DNA of 9,485 bases from the NCBI GenBank assembly GCA_017504335.1, contig JAFVRI010000156.1, positions 1-9,485 of the forward strand, written 5' to 3'. The position numbers were made by a program, and so were the translations under genes. How positions within the stretch are numbered: the stretch's first letter is position 1; every line of letters begins with the position of its first letter. A model generated the notes under the pieces. It ran no database searches. It was not told where the DNA came from and worked only from the letters and a program-made list of their open reading frames with translations. Shown here in pieces: positions 1 through 6,561 of this stretch. The stretch comes from Clostridia bacterium. GTDB taxonomy: Bacteria > Bacillota > Clostridia > Oscillospirales > CAG-272.

Positions 1-2
1 CG

Positions 3-386
3 TTTGTAAAGGCGGTTTATCTCTATGACGACCACATCACGCTTACCTTTGATATAAATGACGGTACTACCGAGGACGTAGAAATCAGTATGGACGACGT
101 GGAGCAGAGTTTATGTGAGAATGTTCGCTTAAACTCTGTTGCGGGTCACCAAAAAGAAAAAGGATACGCATTGCGTATCCTTTTTCTTTTTTTCGATTCC
201 GTGTGCGGAATCGGAAAAGCGTTTGCCAAACTCTCAAACAATTCGCTTTTCCATTCCATTGGGCAAACGCATGGGTTCGAGAATCCGACGAAAGCCGATG
301 GGAGCTCGCTCACGGGAGGCTCGGAGGATTCCGCCGTTGCCGCCTGCGGCAGACGGATTCCCGTGGAGAAGCATCGCGTGAATTGA
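3..386 (+). CDS. Large serine recombinase, C-terminal fragment (5' end outside window)
   Basis: The 127 visible residues begin FVKAVYLYDDHITLTFDIND. This matches the hydrophobic, aromatic C-terminal strand motif (F-x-x-x-V-Y-x-Y-D-D, then a T-[YF]-N/D-x-x-x-G segment) typical of large serine recombinases of Clostridia. Those enzymes act in site-specific integration, excision or resolution of mobile DNA. The catalytic serine domain and zinc-ribbon region lie left of the window, so the class is inferred from the tail only. After about residue 50 the reading frame has no stop: it is translated straight through a perfect terminator hairpin (151-191), an inverted repeat and the first copy of a non-coding repeat, ending at TGA 384-386. 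The last ~75 residues are therefore probably not a conserved domain, and transcription would mostly end before the stop codon. Alternative: an unrelated protein with a similar short tail. Confidence 0.62.
   Translation, partial: FVKAVYLYDDHITLTFDINDGTTEDVEISMDDVEQSLCENVRLNSVAGHQKEKGYALRILFLFFDSVCGIGKAFAKLSNNSLFHSIGQTHGFENPTKADGSSLTGGSEDSAVAACGRRIPVEKHRVN
151..191 (+). terminator. Rho-independent terminator inside the recombinase frame
   Basis: A-rich arm 151-170 is the exact reverse complement of T-rich arm 172-191, centred on T171. GGATACGC pairs with GCGTATCC, extended by AAAAAGAAAAA/TTTTTCTTTTT. This gives a near-perfect hairpin with a T-tract on the + strand. It lies within the open frame of the recombinase rather than after its stop codon. 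Confidence 0.85.
194..252. repeat. Two adjacent inverted repeats between terminator and tandem repeat
   Basis: CGATTCC (194-200) and GGAATCG (207-213) form a 7-bp stem with a 6-nt loop. GGAAAAGCG (213-221) and CGCTTTTCC (244-252) form a perfect 9-bp stem around a 22-nt loop. Both precede the tandem repeat, and the second hairpin is partly in the leader portion that recurs before the third partial copy near 595-614. Confidence 0.6.
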
Positions 387-633
387 ACATAGCACATGCA
401 AAACATGATAACAATATTCCTTCCTCTTTCTTTAGGCATGCGCATGGGTTCGAGAATCCGACGAAAGCCGATGGGGAGCTCGCTCACAGGAGGCTCGGAG
501 GATTCCGCCGTTGCCGCTTGCGGCAGACGGATTCCCGTGAAGGAGCATCGCGCGAATCGAACATAGCGCATGCAAAACTCCCAAGCAATCCCCTTTTCCC
601 TTCCATTGGGCAAACGCATGGGTTCGAGAATCC
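221..633. repeat. Tandem ~174-bp structured intergenic repeat, two copies plus partial third
   Basis: Core copies lie at 268-404 and 441-578 and are about 93% identical by eye, offset by 173-174 bp. A third copy is cut after its first 19 bases (615-633). The leader ending CCATTGGGCAAACGC precedes copy 1 (about 221-270) and copy 3 (about 571-617). A more diverged leader precedes copy 2. Each core has GAATCC/GGATTC and GAGC/GCTC pairings, then a strong hairpin around TGCCGC-CT-GCGGCA flanked by GGATTCCG and CGGATTCC, so the DNA or its transcript would fold strongly. A one-base difference (GATGGG versus GATGGGG) between copies shifts any reading frame, which argues against coding. It is most likely a dispersed REP/MITE-like element or a structured RNA; I cannot name the family. 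Confidence 0.8.
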
Positions 634-663
634 TCGAAGATGGCTCAGAACAAAAAGAAAGCA

Positions 664-688
664 ACCGCCTCGGTTTTACCGAGGCGGT
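664..688. terminator. Bidirectional terminator between repeats and lipoprotein gene
   Basis: ACCGCCTCGGT (664-674) and ACCGAGGCGGT (678-688) form a perfect 11-bp GC-rich stem with a TTT loop. It is followed on the + strand by CTTTTCATCTTT and on the - strand by TGCTTTCTTTTTG. It lies 19 nt past the stop of the minus-strand lipoprotein, so it probably ends that transcript and blocks read-through from the left. Confidence 0.8.
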
Positions 689-706
689 CTTTTCATCTTT
701 CAATTT

Positions 707-2725
707 TTACCAAACCTTACGAACTCCCTCTTCCAGATACCAGAAGTTTCCTTCGGTCTCAGGCTTGGTTTCTCGGAAGAAGTAAATGGTTGCTCCGGTC
801 AAGTCGTCATTTCCGCTTTCGATCAGGATCCCTGCCCAATCCTCCTCGGTTCCTTCAAAGTACACCGTCTTAATGTCCGTGCTTCCAAATGCCAACCGTC
901 CGATTCTCTTCATATCCTTGGAGAACTGAACGATCTCCAGCGCCGTTTGTCCCGCAAAGGCTCTGTCATCAATATAGGCAGTTCCCGCCAACAGGGTGAC
1001 CTCGCTGGGAGTTCCCAGACAGCCTATCACCCATTTTCCGATGTAGCCTACACCCCAAAGCTTGTACTGGATCAGAGACGTGCAGCCGACAAAGGCCTCC
1101 TCTCCCAATGCGGTAATACTTTCGGGAATCGTGAGATTCTCCAGCTTTGCGCAGTTCATAAAGCTCTGGTAGCCAATCGACTTAAGCCCCTCGTTCAACT
1201 CCACGGTCACCAAAGAACCGCAATCGGAGAACGCAAAGTTTCCAATGAAACGCATGCTCTCGGGGAATTTGACATCAGTCAGTTTTTTGCCCACAAACGC
1301 GCAGTCTATAATGCCCACCGTACCGTCACGCAGGGTTACGGATGTAGCCGCATTGGTACAGGAAACAGCCCATGTATCCACGTATCTTACACCGTTTTCC
1401 GTTTTGATCAGCTTGGAGCAACCGTCAAAGGTGGAGTAGCCGATGGTCTCAAGACTGTCCGGAAGATTCATGGTCGTCAGGGACGAGCATCCTGAAAAGG
1501 CTTTATATCTCAGTTCAGCCAGATTCTTCGGAAGAACCACTTCCACAAGTCCGCTACAACCGTAAAAAGCTTCCGTGCCGATCTTCATCACCGAATCGGG
1601 AATGACGATTCGTTCCAGCTTCGGGCAGCTTGAGAAGGCACTTTCACCGATATCCAGCAATCCATCGGGAAGCGTAACCGAGGTCAGCAGGGGCGAATTG
1701 AAGAAGGCGAAGCGCTCAATAGCCTGCCCAGATGTAACGACCACGCTTTCGAGAGCCACTCTGTGTAGATAAATAACACTCTCTGCGGGAAGCTCCGCAT
1801 GCGCGATCGAGGTACATCCCTCAAACAGATACGCGCCCAGGTACTTCACGTTCTTCGGCAGAACCACCCGTGTCAGAGCGGTGTTATACGCAAAGGCAGA
1901 AGGTACAATTCCGACCGTATCCTCACGAACCTCAATCTCAGTCGCCGTAAGATCCGATCCGACGACCCAACGATCTACGTAATCTACTCCATTCTCCCGA
2001 ACGATCAGCTTTTCGCATCCTTCAAACACGTATGCGGTGAGGAAGCTTACCGCTTCGGGAATATTCAGACTTTCCAGATTTTTGCAGCCGGCAAATGCGC
2101 TGCTTCCGATCTCCTCGATGCTCTCGGGCAAAACGAGAGAGGTAAGATTCTCGCAATTTTCAAATGCGGAATCTCCGATCACCGTAACGAAATCGGGAAT
2201 CTCATAGGTCTCCTTGGTGGAATCCTTGACACCCGTAATGGTATATTTTCCACCACTGACGGTAAAGTGAAATGCCTCCAATGCCTGTGCCTTCAGCTCC
2301 TCATCGGTGGGGATATGCTCGGTTTCGGACTCACTCTCAAACTCGCTTTCGGTTTCGGTTTCCGTCTCGGTCTCTGTTTCGGTCTCTGTCTCGGTTTCGG
2401 TTTCTGTCTCGGTCTCTGTCTCCGTTTCCGTCTCTGTCTCGGATTCTGTCTCGGTTTCTGTTTCGGTTTCTGTTTCGGTTTCTGTTTCGGTTTCTGTCTC
2501 TGTTTCTGTTTCCGTTTCTGTTTCAATTTCGGTCTCAATTTCGGTTTCGATCTCGGTCTCTGTCTCTATTATCGTCTCGATTTCGGTCTCGGTCTCAAAT
2601 TCGGTTTCCGTTTCCTTCGGCTCCCCCTCCGTTTGACCGCATGCGCTCAAGCCCATGGACGTCACAACGGTTGTGGCAGTCAGCAAGCCGATCATAATCA
2701 TTTTTTTCAGATTCAAATCTCTCAT
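707..2725 (-). CDS. BspA-like leucine-rich-repeat surface lipoprotein with a Glu-Thr stalk
   Basis: Encodes 672 residues from ATG 2725-2723, chosen because GGAG lies 8 nt upstream and the transcript is predicted to start near 2752. The in-frame ATG at 2743 would leave a leader of about 9 nt without a ribosome binding site. The N-terminus is a lipoprotein signal: Lys7-Lys8, a hydrophobic stretch, then lipobox LSAC with Cys29 as the lipidated residue. Next comes an acidic stalk of about 99 residues made almost only of Glu-Thr dipeptides (with a few Ile, Phe, Ser). The rest consists of BspA/LRR_5 repeats with the pattern IG-x-x-AF-x-GC-x-x-L-x-x-(V/L)-x-(L/I)-P. Three spaced insert modules resemble YVDxWxVG and are followed by a T-x-x-V-x-L-x-x-GT-V-x-I motif. 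Related proteins are surface-exposed and often bind host or microbial ligands; the ligand here is unknown. It is monocistronic, with its own promoter and terminator. Confidence 0.9.
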   Translation of the reverse strand: MRDLNLKKMIMIGLLTATTVVTSMGLSACGQTEGEPKETETEFETETEIETIIETETEIETEIETEIETETETETETETETETETETETETETESETETETETETETETETETETETETETETETESEFESESETEHIPTDEELKAQALEAFHFTVSGGKYTITGVKDSTKETYEIPDFVTVIGDSAFENCENLTSLVLPESIEEIGSSAFAGCKNLESLNIPEAVSFLTAYVFEGCEKLIVRENGVDYVDRWVVGSDLTATEIEVREDTVGIVPSAFAYNTALTRVVLPKNVKYLGAYLFEGCTSIAHAELPAESVIYLHRVALESVVVTSGQAIERFAFFNSPLLTSVTLPDGLLDIGESAFSSCPKLERIVIPDSVMKIGTEAFYGCSGLVEVVLPKNLAELRYKAFSGCSSLTTMNLPDSLETIGYSTFDGCSKLIKTENGVRYVDTWAVSCTNAATSVTLRDGTVGIIDCAFVGKKLTDVKFPESMRFIGNFAFSDCGSLVTVELNEGLKSIGYQSFMNCAKLENLTIPESITALGEEAFVGCTSLIQYKLWGVGYIGKWVIGCLGTPSEVTLLAGTAYIDDRAFAGQTALEIVQFSKDMKRIGRLAFGSTDIKTVYFEGTEEDWAGILIESGNDDLTGATIYFFRETKPETEGNFWYLEEGVRKVW
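2317..2614 (-). repeat. Degenerate hexanucleotide repeat (GAR ACN) encoding the Glu-Thr stalk
   Basis: About 50 consecutive 6-bp units read GAA/GAG followed by ACN on the minus strand (GTNTYN-like on the plus strand). Third positions vary freely while the Glu-Thr dipeptide is kept, with occasional ATT/ATC, TTT or TCC codons. The period is a multiple of three, so unit gain or loss would change stalk length without shifting frame. The plus strand is open in more than one frame here only because of the repeat. Confidence 0.92.
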
Positions 2726-2758
2726 ACAGATTCTCCGATCCATAAAATATCTTTTTAA

Positions 2759-2786
2759 ATTATATCATAGATCACAAAAAAGTCAA
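2759..2786 (-). promoter_or_regulatory. Promoter of the LRR lipoprotein gene
   Basis: On the minus strand, -35 TTGACT (2786-2781) is separated by 16 bp from -10 TATAAT (2764-2759), with an extended TGA before the -10. The predicted start near 2752 gives a 27-nt leader to the ATG at 2725. Confidence 0.8.
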
Positions 2787-2849
2787 GTATTTTTTCTCCA
2801 TTATGATAAACAACATCCAAAAAACGGTCAAAAAATGTGTGAACCTTGA

Positions 2850-2878
2850 TTGATTTTTTAAGAAAAATATGCTATAAT
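2850..2878 (+). promoter_or_regulatory. Promoter of the isomerase/epimerase-like gene
   Basis: -35 TTGATT (2850-2855), 17-bp spacer and consensus -10 TATAAT (2873-2878) preceded by TGC (extended -10). The ribosome binding site GAGGAGG (2896-2902) is 5 nt before ATG 2908. It is divergent from the lipoprotein promoter, with 63 bp between the two -35 elements. Confidence 0.82.
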
Positions 2879-2907
2879 GAGGGCAATCATTCAATGAGGA
2901 GGATGCC

Positions 2908-3789
2908 ATGAAACCGTCTGTCAGCTCTTATTCCTTTCAGCAATTGATCTCAAGCGGTGAGATCACTCAATTTGAAGCCATCGCCCTTGCCGCCGAAATC
3001 GGATTCGAGGGCATTGAATTTACTGATCTCCGTCCCAACAACAAAAAGGATGCTACCCTTGAGGAGCAGCTGGAATTCGCCCGCGCTCTCCGCGAGGAGG
3101 CAAAACGGTGCGGAATCGCCATTGTATCCTATACCATCGGCGCAGATCTCTACAAGGGCTCCGATGAAGCAGATGCTGCCGAGGTCAAGCGTGTCATGGA
3201 TCAGGTAAAGGTTGCCGCCGAGCTGGGTGCGCCCACCATGCGCCATGACGTTTGCTACAAGGCAGTCATCGGAGACCGTACCGTCGGCTTTGACCGTATG
3301 CTCCCCACCATTGCTAAAAATGCCCGTGCCATTACCGAATTTGCCGCCACCCTCGGTGTACGTACCTGCTCCGAGAATCACGGCAAAATCGCGCAGGACA
3401 GCGATCGTGTCGAGCGACTCTACTATGCGGTAGATCATGAAAATTACGGCCTTTTGGTGGACATGGGTAATTTTGCCTGCGCGGACGAGGATTCGGCACT
3501 TGCCGTTTCCCGTGTTGCCCCTTATGCGATCCACGTACACGTGAAGGATTTCGTGAAGATCCCCTTTGGCAAGGAAGCTCCCGAAGGATTGAAAACCTTC
3601 TCCACCCGAGCGCAGAACCTGTTGGCGGGCTGTGCCATCGGTGACGGAGACATCCCCGTTGCGCAATGTCTCGCCATTCTTAAGGCAGCCGGTTATGACG
3701 GCTATGTATCCATTGAATTCGAGGGAAGCAAGCCTTGTCTCGATGAGCTTCGTCTGGGAATTTCCAGATTAAAAGCTATGATCGGATAA
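2908..3789 (+). CDS. Sugar phosphate isomerase/epimerase-like TIM-barrel protein
   Basis: A 293-residue protein with the AP-endonuclease-2/xylose-isomerase-like TIM-barrel pattern. The N-terminal strand reads SSYSFQQLI and IGFEGIEF lies near residues 31-38. The expected divalent-metal ligands appear in order: Glu156 in CSENHGK, Asp185 in LLVDMGNF, His209/His211 in IHVHVKD and Glu270 in VSIEFEG. An IGDGD motif (245-248) sits before the last helices. Length fits the family (about 250-300). Members isomerise or epimerise sugars, inositol derivatives or keto-acids in the cytoplasm; the substrate cannot be set from sequence, and no sugar kinase, transporter or dehydrogenase partner adjoins it. It has a strong promoter and AGGAGG ribosome binding site, no signal peptide, and converges on glnA with a shared terminator. 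Alternatives include an IolE/IolI-like or hydroxypyruvate-isomerase-like enzyme. Confidence 0.88.
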   Translation: MKPSVSSYSFQQLISSGEITQFEAIALAAEIGFEGIEFTDLRPNNKKDATLEEQLEFARALREEAKRCGIAIVSYTIGADLYKGSDEADAAEVKRVMDQVKVAAELGAPTMRHDVCYKAVIGDRTVGFDRMLPTIAKNARAITEFAATLGVRTCSENHGKIAQDSDRVERLYYAVDHENYGLLVDMGNFACADEDSALAVSRVAPYAIHVHVKDFVKIPFGKEAPEGLKTFSTRAQNLLAGCAIGDGDIPVAQCLAILKAAGYDGYVSIEFEGSKPCLDELRLGISRLKAMIG

Positions 3790-3853
3790 AAAGAACGCCA
3801 CACCTCGCTCGGATCAATAAACCGAGTATATCGAAAGCGTTTTGAAACAATCA

Positions 3854-3885
3854 AAAAGAGCATTGGCAAATGCCAATGCTCTTTT
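3854..3885. terminator. Bidirectional terminator between the isomerase gene and glnA
   Basis: AAAAGAGCATTGGCA (3854-3868) and TGCCAATGCTCTTTT (3871-3885) are exact reverse complements around a centre of AA, with T-rich tails in both directions. It serves the two converging genes, whose stops are 64 nt upstream and 11 nt away. Confidence 0.88.
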
Positions 3886-3896
3886 CTTGTTGAATC

Positions 3897-5321
3897 TTAC
3901 AGATTGTAATACTTATCAAATTCTGCGGGGTGCGGGATCTTGGACATTTCTGCGCACTCTGCTCTCTTATTCTTGATGAAGTTTGCGATCAGCTCCTTGG
4001 GGAATACACCGTCTGCGGTCAGATACTCGTTGTCTGCCTCCAGCGCGTCCAGTGCTTCGGGAAGCGACGTGGGCAGTCCCTTCAGCTTCGCCTTCTCCTC
4101 CTCGGGCAGGTGGAACAGGTTGAAGTCGTAGGGTCCCCAGCCCTCTGCATGGGGATCAATCTTATGTTTGATGCCGTCCAATCCCGCCATGAGAATTGCC
4201 GCATAGCAGAAATAGGGGTTACAGGTTGCATCGGGGTTGCGAAGCTCGAAGCGACGCTTGTCGGGGCTCTTCGCATAGGCGGGAATACGAATGACCGCGG
4301 AGCGGTTGGAGGTTGCATAGCCCACCGTGACGGGTGCCTCAAAGCCGGGCACCAAACGCTTAAAGGAGTTGGTAGAGGGATTGGTGATGGCACAGAGAGA
4401 AGCGATATGCTTCAGAAGTCCGCCCATAAAGTAGTGCGCCGTCTCGGACAGATGCGCATATCCGTTGTCGTCGGAGAATACGGGCTTGCCGTCCTTCATC
4501 AGAAGCATATGCACATGCATACCGCTTCCTGCCTCGCCGTAAATGGGCTTGGGCATAAAGGTGGCAGTCTTGTCGTACTTCAGCGCGGTGTTGTGAATGA
4601 TATACTTGATCATCATGGTCGCATCCGCCATGTGAACCACCTCACCCAGCTGAGGCTCGATCTCAAACTGACCCGATGCGGCAACCTCGGGATGATGGTA
4701 GTTGATCTCAATACCCGCATCCTTCATATGCATGCACATTTCGCTACGGCATTCATAGGAAATATCAAAGGGCTTAGCAATATGATAGTTCTTCTGCTTG
4801 GGAACGATCACACCCTTGCCGTCCTTGTCACTGTTCCAGTAGGACTGAACAGCATCTACAGATGCGCTGACGCAGTTGGGCGCCACGTTCCAGTTTACGT
4901 TGTCAAAGAGATAGAACTCAAACTCGGGAAGGATATACATGGTATCCGCCACACCGCTGTCCTGCATTGCCTTGACGGCTGCCTTGATGATATTTCTGGG
5001 GTATTGGGGCAGCGGACGGTTCTCGGGGTTGTCAATGATCATGGCGTTACCCGTCATGGAAAGGGTAGGAATCGAACAGAAGGGATCGATCACAGCCGTA
5101 TCGGGATCGGGAATGAACACCATGTCACTCTTCTCTACCACCGCATAGCCGTAGTTGGACGCGTCAAAGCCGATACCGCTCTTCATGGTATCCTCCGAGA
5201 AATTCTCCGCGGGGATGGTTACATGACGGTACTGTCCGTTGATATCCACCATCTTAAAGTCGACCATCTTGATTCCCTGCTCCTTGATCAAAGCAAGAAT
5301 ATCCTTTACACTTTTTGCCAT
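3897..5321 (-). CDS. glnA: Glutamine synthetase, type I
   Basis: A 474-residue protein that condenses ammonia and glutamate to glutamine using ATP, in the cytoplasmic dodecamer of GSI enzymes. The N-terminal beta-grasp domain contains the DINGQYRHVTIP region (26-37). The catalytic domain carries PEFEF (132-136), HHPEVAASGQFEIE (209-222; Glu212, Glu220), GSGMHVHM (265-272; His269), NPSTNSFKRLVPGFEAP (314-330; latch Glu328) and FELRNPD (358-364; Arg361). Length matches GSI (about 440-475). The C-terminus ends HPAEFDKYYNL, like the beta subtype. At the position of the adenylylated tyrosine of enteric GSI (NLYDLP) it reads NLFHLP, with Phe403, so classical adenylylation at that residue is not possible. 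Start ATG 5321 follows AAAGGAGAG; the promoter is near-consensus. Monocistronic; I see no GlnR-like operator. Confidence 0.97.
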   Translation of the reverse strand: MAKSVKDILALIKEQGIKMVDFKMVDINGQYRHVTIPAENFSEDTMKSGIGFDASNYGYAVVEKSDMVFIPDPDTAVIDPFCSIPTLSMTGNAMIIDNPENRPLPQYPRNIIKAAVKAMQDSGVADTMYILPEFEFYLFDNVNWNVAPNCVSASVDAVQSYWNSDKDGKGVIVPKQKNYHIAKPFDISYECRSEMCMHMKDAGIEINYHHPEVAASGQFEIEPQLGEVVHMADATMMIKYIIHNTALKYDKTATFMPKPIYGEAGSGMHVHMLLMKDGKPVFSDDNGYAHLSETAHYFMGGLLKHIASLCAITNPSTNSFKRLVPGFEAPVTVGYATSNRSAVIRIPAYAKSPDKRRFELRNPDATCNPYFCYAAILMAGLDGIKHKIDPHAEGWGPYDFNLFHLPEEEKAKLKGLPTSLPEALDALEADNEYLTADGVFPKELIANFIKNKRAECAEMSKIPHPAEFDKYYNL

Positions 5322-5378
5322 TTTTTACTCTCCTTTATCTTTTGCATGACTGAAAAAATCAGCTTACTGCTTAAGAAA

Positions 5379-5407
5379 ATTATATCATTTCAGACGCACA
5401 ATGTCAA
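5379..5407 (-). promoter_or_regulatory. Promoter of glnA
   Basis: On the minus strand, consensus -35 TTGACA (5407-5402), 17-bp spacer and consensus -10 TATAAT (5384-5379), extended by TGA. It is the strongest predicted promoter here. The leader is about 50 nt and holds only a short CTGA/TCAG stem and the GGAGAG ribosome binding site. Confidence 0.88.
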
Positions 5408-5447
5408 CAGGTTTTATCTCCGCTCTCGGAAAAAACTTCCAAAAAGC

Positions 5448-5490
5448 AAAAAAAAGAAAACGAAAGGACTCACAGGTTCCTTTCGTTTTC
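5448..5490 (-). terminator. Terminator of the D-lactate dehydrogenase gene
   Basis: On the minus strand GAAAACGAAAGGA (5490-5478) and TCCTTTCGTTTTC (5468-5456) form a perfect 13-bp stem with a 9-nt loop, followed by eight T residues (5455-5448). It starts 6 nt after the dehydrogenase stop codon and lies about 40 bp upstream of the glnA -35, insulating the two genes. Confidence 0.88.
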
Positions 5491-5496
5491 CCGCTT

Positions 5497-6531
5497 TCAG
5501 AAGCATTTTCCGCATTTGCAATCCTCTGCCTGTCCTCCGCGGAAGCAAACCTCGTTTTCGCATTGCCCATTTCGAGCAAAGCCCACAAGATTCTCTACCG
5601 TGGTCTGAGCAATATTGGACAACGCATCCTCGGTCAGAAATGCCTGGTGAGATGTCACGATCACATTGGGCATAGAGATCAGGCGAGCCAGGATATCATC
5701 CTCCAGAATATGTCCCGAAAAATCCTCAAAGAAGAAGTCGGCTTCCTCCTCGTACACATCCAGGCATGCCGCTCCCACCTTTCTGGATTTGATCCCCGTA
5801 AGCAACGCCTCCGCGTCCACAAGAGCGCCACGGGAGGTGTTCAGGATCACCACACCCCGTTTGCAGGCGGCAATTGCCTTCTCATCGATCACATGATAGG
5901 TTTCCTCCGTTAAAGGGCAATGCAGAGAGATGATGTCACTGTCACGGAACAGCTCCTCAAGGGAAACATAGCGAACCGTATCACCGTTGTCCAGTCCCGC
6001 TGTGGGGTATTTGTCATAAGCCAGAACATTCATGCCAAAGCCGCGGCAAATATCAATGAACACCCGCCCGATGCGACCGGTTCCGATCACACCCACTGTC
6101 TTTCCGTGAAGGTCAAAGCCCGTCATTCCCGCAAGACTGAAATTAAAGTCTCTGGTTCGGATATATGCCTTATGGATGCGGCGGATCGAGGTCAGAAGCA
6201 TTGCCATCGCATGCTCCGCCACCGCATAGGGAGAATATGCCGGCACACGAAGGACGTGAACCTGCCCGAAGGCATACTTCATGTCCACATTATTGAATCC
6301 CGCGCAGCGAAGCGCCACAATACGAATGCCCATTTCACAAAGGCGATCAATCACACCGACATTGACTGTATCGTTGACAAATACGCAAACCGCATCATAT
6401 CCCGATGCCAGCTCCACCGTATCCTCGTTGAGCTTGGTTTCATAGTATTTTATCTCAATTCCATGCATCGAACCATACTTATCAAAGGATGGCTTGTCAT
6501 AGGGCTTAGTATCAAAAAATGCAAGTTTCAT
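5497..6531 (-). CDS. ldhA: D-lactate dehydrogenase (D-2-hydroxyacid dehydrogenase family)
   Basis: A 344-residue cytoplasmic enzyme reducing pyruvate to D-lactate with NADH, re-oxidising NADH in fermentation. It starts MKLAFFDTKPYD. The Rossmann motif GVIGTGRIG is at 147-155 with Asp173 (AYDKYP) ending strand 2, consistent with NAD rather than NADP. The catalytic triad is Arg234 (NTSRGALVD), Glu263 (DVYEEEADFFF) and His295 (TSHQAFLTEDAL), positions very close to lactobacillal D-LDH; the DVYEEE-FF segment favours D-LDH over other 2-hydroxyacid dehydrogenases. ATG 6531 is chosen because GGAGG sits 9 nt upstream. A GTG at 6546 is in frame, but its first codons form that ribosome binding site. 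The C-terminus has about 12 extra residues ending EDCKCGKCF, which is unusual. Own promoter and terminator. Confidence 0.94.
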   Translation of the reverse strand: MKLAFFDTKPYDKPSFDKYGSMHGIEIKYYETKLNEDTVELASGYDAVCVFVNDTVNVGVIDRLCEMGIRIVALRCAGFNNVDMKYAFGQVHVLRVPAYSPYAVAEHAMAMLLTSIRRIHKAYIRTRDFNFSLAGMTGFDLHGKTVGVIGTGRIGRVFIDICRGFGMNVLAYDKYPTAGLDNGDTVRYVSLEELFRDSDIISLHCPLTEETYHVIDEKAIAACKRGVVILNTSRGALVDAEALLTGIKSRKVGAACLDVYEEEADFFFEDFSGHILEDDILARLISMPNVIVTSHQAFLTEDALSNIAQTTVENLVGFARNGQCENEVCFRGGQAEDCKCGKCF

Positions 6532-6561
6532 TAAACTTCCCTCCACGTATATTTTGCTGAT

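Noticed and set aside
269..365. tRNA-like gene (GGGTTCGAGAATCC resembles a T-arm)
   Set aside because: The loop is one base too long for GGTTCGAATCC, there is no acceptor stem or anticodon arm in the right place, and the motif belongs to the repeat.
268..633. CRISPR-like array
   Set aside because: The repeats are about 137 bp or longer, only two full copies exist, the intervening parts are related to each other, and no cas gene is visible.
146..703. 185-codon minus-strand ORF across the tandem repeats
   Set aside because: It is made of the repeated DNA and terminator arms. The copies change frame through a one-base indel without a matching change in protein pattern, and I see no ribosome binding site. 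It is probably a spurious frame of a GC-rich repeat.
203..1495. 430-codon plus-strand ORF
   Set aside because: It runs through the repeats, a terminator and antisense to the well-supported LRR lipoprotein; its residue pattern shows no domain.
2307..2636. Plus-strand Ser-Val dipeptide ORF (and other plus-strand frames there)
   Set aside because: These are the antisense reading of the Glu-Thr hexanucleotide repeat. The minus strand has the lipoprotein signal, promoter and ribosome binding site.
3808..3826. CTCGG/CCGAG stem after the isomerase gene
   Set aside because: Only five pairs and no T-tract; the strong terminator at 3854-3885 explains transcript ending.
3930..5675. 581-codon plus-strand ORF antisense to glnA
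   Set aside because: glnA has all catalytic motifs and a consensus promoter. The antisense frame is long only because of codon bias in glnA and has no recognisable domain or ribosome binding site.
6532..6546. Upstream GTG start for D-lactate dehydrogenase
   Set aside because: The GTG GAG GGA codons are the ribosome binding site of the ATG at 6531, and family members begin at the MK-x-AFFD position.
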